Positions 60,895 through 64,000 of a DNA stretch of 64,000 nt are shown piece after piece. Under the pieces are notes generated by a model. It ran no database searches. It worked only from the letters and a program-made list of their open reading frames with translations, and was not told the DNA's origin. This stretch comes from Nymphaea colorata. Its lineage: Eukaryota > Streptophyta > Magnoliopsida > Nymphaeales > Nymphaeaceae. Each line of letters opens with the position of its first letter. Position 1 is the stretch's first letter. Position numbers and translations under genes: made by a program. The stretch covers positions 7,197,001 to 7,261,000 of the forward strand of contig NC_045148.1 of NCBI RefSeq assembly GCF_008831285.2. Direction: 5' to 3'.

Positions 60895-63800
60895 TGATGC
60901 AAAATCATGCAGTTTGCATTTGACATGTAAGAAATCAAAATGAAGAAATAATTAAAGAGACATGAATTTTTAAAGTGGTTCATCCAATGGGCCTACGTCC
61001 ACTGCTCTGTCATTTCTTGCTTGCCTTCCTTTGATAGAGATGCTCATTTATATAGAGGAGTTACATAAGGGGTCTCTAGTTCCCAAGAGGCATGACTTTT
61101 CATCTTTTAACATACATGACTTTTCATCCCTCCAGAGACATGACTTTTCATCTCTCAAGAGACATGTCTTTTCATCTCCTAAGAGACATGACTTTTTATC
61201 TCCCAGCAGACATGACTTTTCATTTCCTAATATACATGACTTTTCATCCTCCAACAGACATGACTTTTCATCTCTCAAGAGAGATGACTTTTCATCTCCC
61301 AAGTAATTCACATTGAGAGCCTTTTTGGTGTTTCTGTTAATGGTGCTGCTTACTAAGTGGCTTAGTTAAAATATCAGCAACCTGATCCTTCGAAGAGATG
61401 TATTGAATTTTCAAATCTCCTTTAGCCAATTTTTCTCGAACAAAATGAAGGTCAATCTCTATGTGTTTGCTGCGGCTATGATACACAGGATGAGCTGCAA
61501 GATACGCTGCGTCGATGTTGTCGCACCATAATATGGGAGGTTGTGATTGATCAGCACAAAGTTCTTTTAATAAAAATTGTAACCACATGATTTCAGCAGT
61601 AGTATTGGCAATAGATCGATACTCAGCCTCACTGCTAGAATGAGAGACAACTGACTGTTTTTTAGCACTTCATGAAATTAGATTGGATCGAATAAACATT
61701 GCATATCCACCTGTAGACCGTCTATCATCAAGACATCCTGCCCAATCTGCATCACTGTAAGCATTAATATTTAGAACTGAACTAGGTCTAATAACAAGAC
61801 CATAATCAATAGTGTGTTTCAAGTATCTTAGGATTCTCCTTACGGCATCCCAATGGGCAACAGTAGGATGATGCATGTATTGACAAACCTTGTTGATAGC
61901 ATAAGAGATGTCTGGACGAGTCATAGTAGAGTATTGAAGAGCGCCAACAATGCTGCGATAAAGAGTTGAATCATAAAAATTTGATCCAGTTTGAGCAGAT
62001 AAAGCAGGGGAGCATGCCATGGGAGTTGAAACTCCCTTAGCTCCAAGCATATTTGTTCTTTTGAAAAGCTCGAATATGTATTTCCTTTGAGACAACATTA
62101 GCTTATTGTCAATTCTTTTTGCTTCTATGCCCAAAAAGAAATGAAGCTCACCCAGAAAACTCACTTTTGAATTGACAAATAATTTTATGAATATATTTAG
62201 GCGAGCTTCCTGTTATGATCATGTCATCCACATATACCAAAACATATAGAAATATTTCTCTTTTACTCAAAATAAAAAGAGATGAATCTGTTTGAGCTCC
62301 TTTAAAACCAAGATTTTGGAGGAATAGACTAAGACGGGCAAACCATGCCCTAGGAGCCTGTTTTAAACCATATAAAGCATGTTCAAGCTTGCATACATGA
62401 TTTGTGAAAGAATGATTTTGAAATCCGGGTGGTTGAACCATATAAACTTCTTCTGAAATAGATCCATATAAGAATGCATTTTGAATATCCAGCTGATGTA
62501 TTTTTCATTTGTAACTAATAGAAATAGTCAACACTGTCAGAATTGTAGTAGGCTTCACAACAGGACTGAAGGTTTCAGTATAGTCAATTCCTTCTTTTTG
62601 ACTATACCCTTTGGCGATGAGTCTTGCCTTGTATTTTTCCAATGATCCATCTGCCTTTCGCTTGATTTTGAACACCCATTTACATCCTACAATGTGTTTG
62701 GCTTCTTTCTTTGGAACAAGTTTCCAAGTATTGTTTCGAATAAGAGCATCATATTCTTCTTGCAGGGCCTTCCTCCAATTTTCATCTTCATATGCTTCTT
62801 TGAAACTTGAGGGTTCTTTGTCTTTAAGAAGAGTGGAGACAAGAGTTCTTGGAAGAGGGTGTTTGCTAGAAAAATATGTAGGGAACTCATTGTATTTAGT
62901 TAGGTTTGAAGATTCCCACTTGAGTTCTAGTAGTCATAGGATGGACTCGTTCTTGATTTGGTTCATTTTCATTGGATTGGGTGGGCTCCTCATTTCCAAG
63001 AGTTTCAGGTTGAGATTCACTATTTGTTTCAGACTGAAGTAAGGGTTCCTCTGATGTTGTAGAGGTACTAGATGATGGTATTGTAGGGTTTGAGAACTGA
63101 TATTCATGAGGGGAGGTTAAAATAATAGCTTGATTTTGAGTTTCTAGATCTTGAGTTCTAGTTTCTTGAGTATCAATAAAAGGAAATTTTTTCTCATTAA
63201 ATTGGACATGTCTCGAAATATAGATTTTACCGGTTCGTACACTCAAACAATAATATCCTTTATGTTAAGGAGCATAGCCCAAGAAAACACATCTTTCAGA
63301 ACGGTAATCTAATTTATTTTTCTCATAAGCTCTTAAACAAGGAAAGCATTCACATCCAAAGATTTTGAGGAAGCCATAATCAGGTTTCTCTTTGAACAAT
63401 TTTTTCAAAGAATAAGCAAAATCAAGAATCTTGGTTGGCATTCGGTTAATCAAATATACAACAATACAAAAACATAGGACCTTAAGTTCTTGGGAATATT
63501 ACCTTCTGCCATTAGAGATAAACCTGTTTCAACAATATGTTTATGTCTCCTTTTAACTGCTCCATTTTGTTCAGGGGTATGAGGACATGATATTCTATGT
63601 CCAATCCCATTATCGACAAGATATGATTGAAGCCCTTGAAATTCTTCTCCTCAGTCTGAGTGAAAATATTTTATCTTGTGCCTAGTGAGATTTTCAGAAA
63701 GTGCCTTGAAAGCTTTGAAAACATGACTGACGTCTATTTTTTTTTCATCAAATAAATCCAAGTATATCTTGAAAGGGCATCCATAAAAATCACATAGTAC

Positions 63801-64000
63801 TTAAAACCATTCACACTCTCCACTGGGGCTGGACCCCATACATTAGAATAAATGAGTTCAAGCGGGCGTTTCACCTTATTTGAAATAGCATTAAATGGAA
63901 GTTTATGACTCTTAGCTTTTTGACAAGCTTCATACAAATAATTCAAACAATCATCATAATAAGACAAATCACACTTGTTCAAAACCTTCTTAACAATGGA
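60895..64000 (-). mobile_element. Ty1/copia LTR retrotransposon fossil, 3' part
   Basis: Minus-strand blocks appear in copia order from the right edge leftward: integrase core and its C-terminal part (about 63265-63982), a linker, reverse transcriptase (about 61800-62900, with the YVDDMII box) and RNase H (to about 61337, ending near the family ADILTK motif). Below it, about 60895-61300, lies a likely 3' LTR of roughly 0.4 kb; its edges are uncertain. Gag, protease and the 5' LTR would lie past the window end. The coding part has about half a dozen breaks, so the copy is dead. Its protein is still readable, which suggests middle age rather than ancient. Confidence 0.85.
61079..61303. repeat. 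24-bp tandem repeat, about 9 copies, in the likely LTR
   Basis: Nine or so units of 24 bases share CATGACTTTTCATC and differ in the other ten positions. The period is a multiple of three and the array has no stops in several frames, which makes misleading open frames on both strands. Confidence 0.9.

Noticed and set aside
61031-61316. Overlapping open frames on both strands with 8-residue repeats (e.g. DFSSxKRH)
   Set aside because: They are the translation of the 24-bp tandem array, whose period is a multiple of three. Not genes.

Overview
This is nuclear DNA from a flowering plant. The support is spliced genes with GT-AG and a few GC-AG introns, plant-type families (COP1-interacting protein 7, UBC37-type E2, At1g61900-type GPI-anchored protein, NDR1/HIN1-like protein), a telo-box plus site II pair at a ribosomal protein gene, many CT/GA/TA microsatellites, and plant-type transposon remains. 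The sequence does not fix the lineage.

Layout: (1) 1272-1646 (+), a small MGNC protein. (2) 6120-6551 (-), 40S ribosomal protein S16 (uS9), followed by a decayed LINE (about 7.4-9.1 kb) that carries a nested TIR element. (3) 10202-19998 (+), a seven-exon At1g61900-like GPI-anchored protein with a MULE-like element in one intron. (4) 24680-28271 (+), a six-exon T-complex-protein-11 domain protein without the long N-terminal half usual in plants. (5) A run of minus-strand genes: UBC37-like E2 (29623-32029, six exons), NHL6-like LEA_2 protein (34040-34804, one exon), the MAEA/GID9-type subunit of the CTLH/GID ubiquitin ligase (36736-42456, seven exons) and a CIP7-like protein (47796-52958, eleven exons). 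(6) 53-60.9 kb, a gene-free stretch of short inverted-repeat elements and microsatellites. (7) About 60.9-64 kb (-), the 3' part of a decayed Ty1/copia retrotransposon that runs off the window.

Exon structures were built by hand from splice sites, reading-frame closure and recalled family sequences. Every joined coding sequence is a multiple of three. The most notable points are a U12-type intron in the MAEA gene, two frame-required GC-AG introns, an all-phase-1 intron pattern in the GPI-anchored gene, a short TCP11 form, and a three-copy family of TIR elements with GC-rich ends. Three genes linked to ubiquitin or COP1 biology lie within 24 kb on one strand. I see no sign of a wholly new system; plant gene order is usually not functional and I treat that grouping as probably chance.
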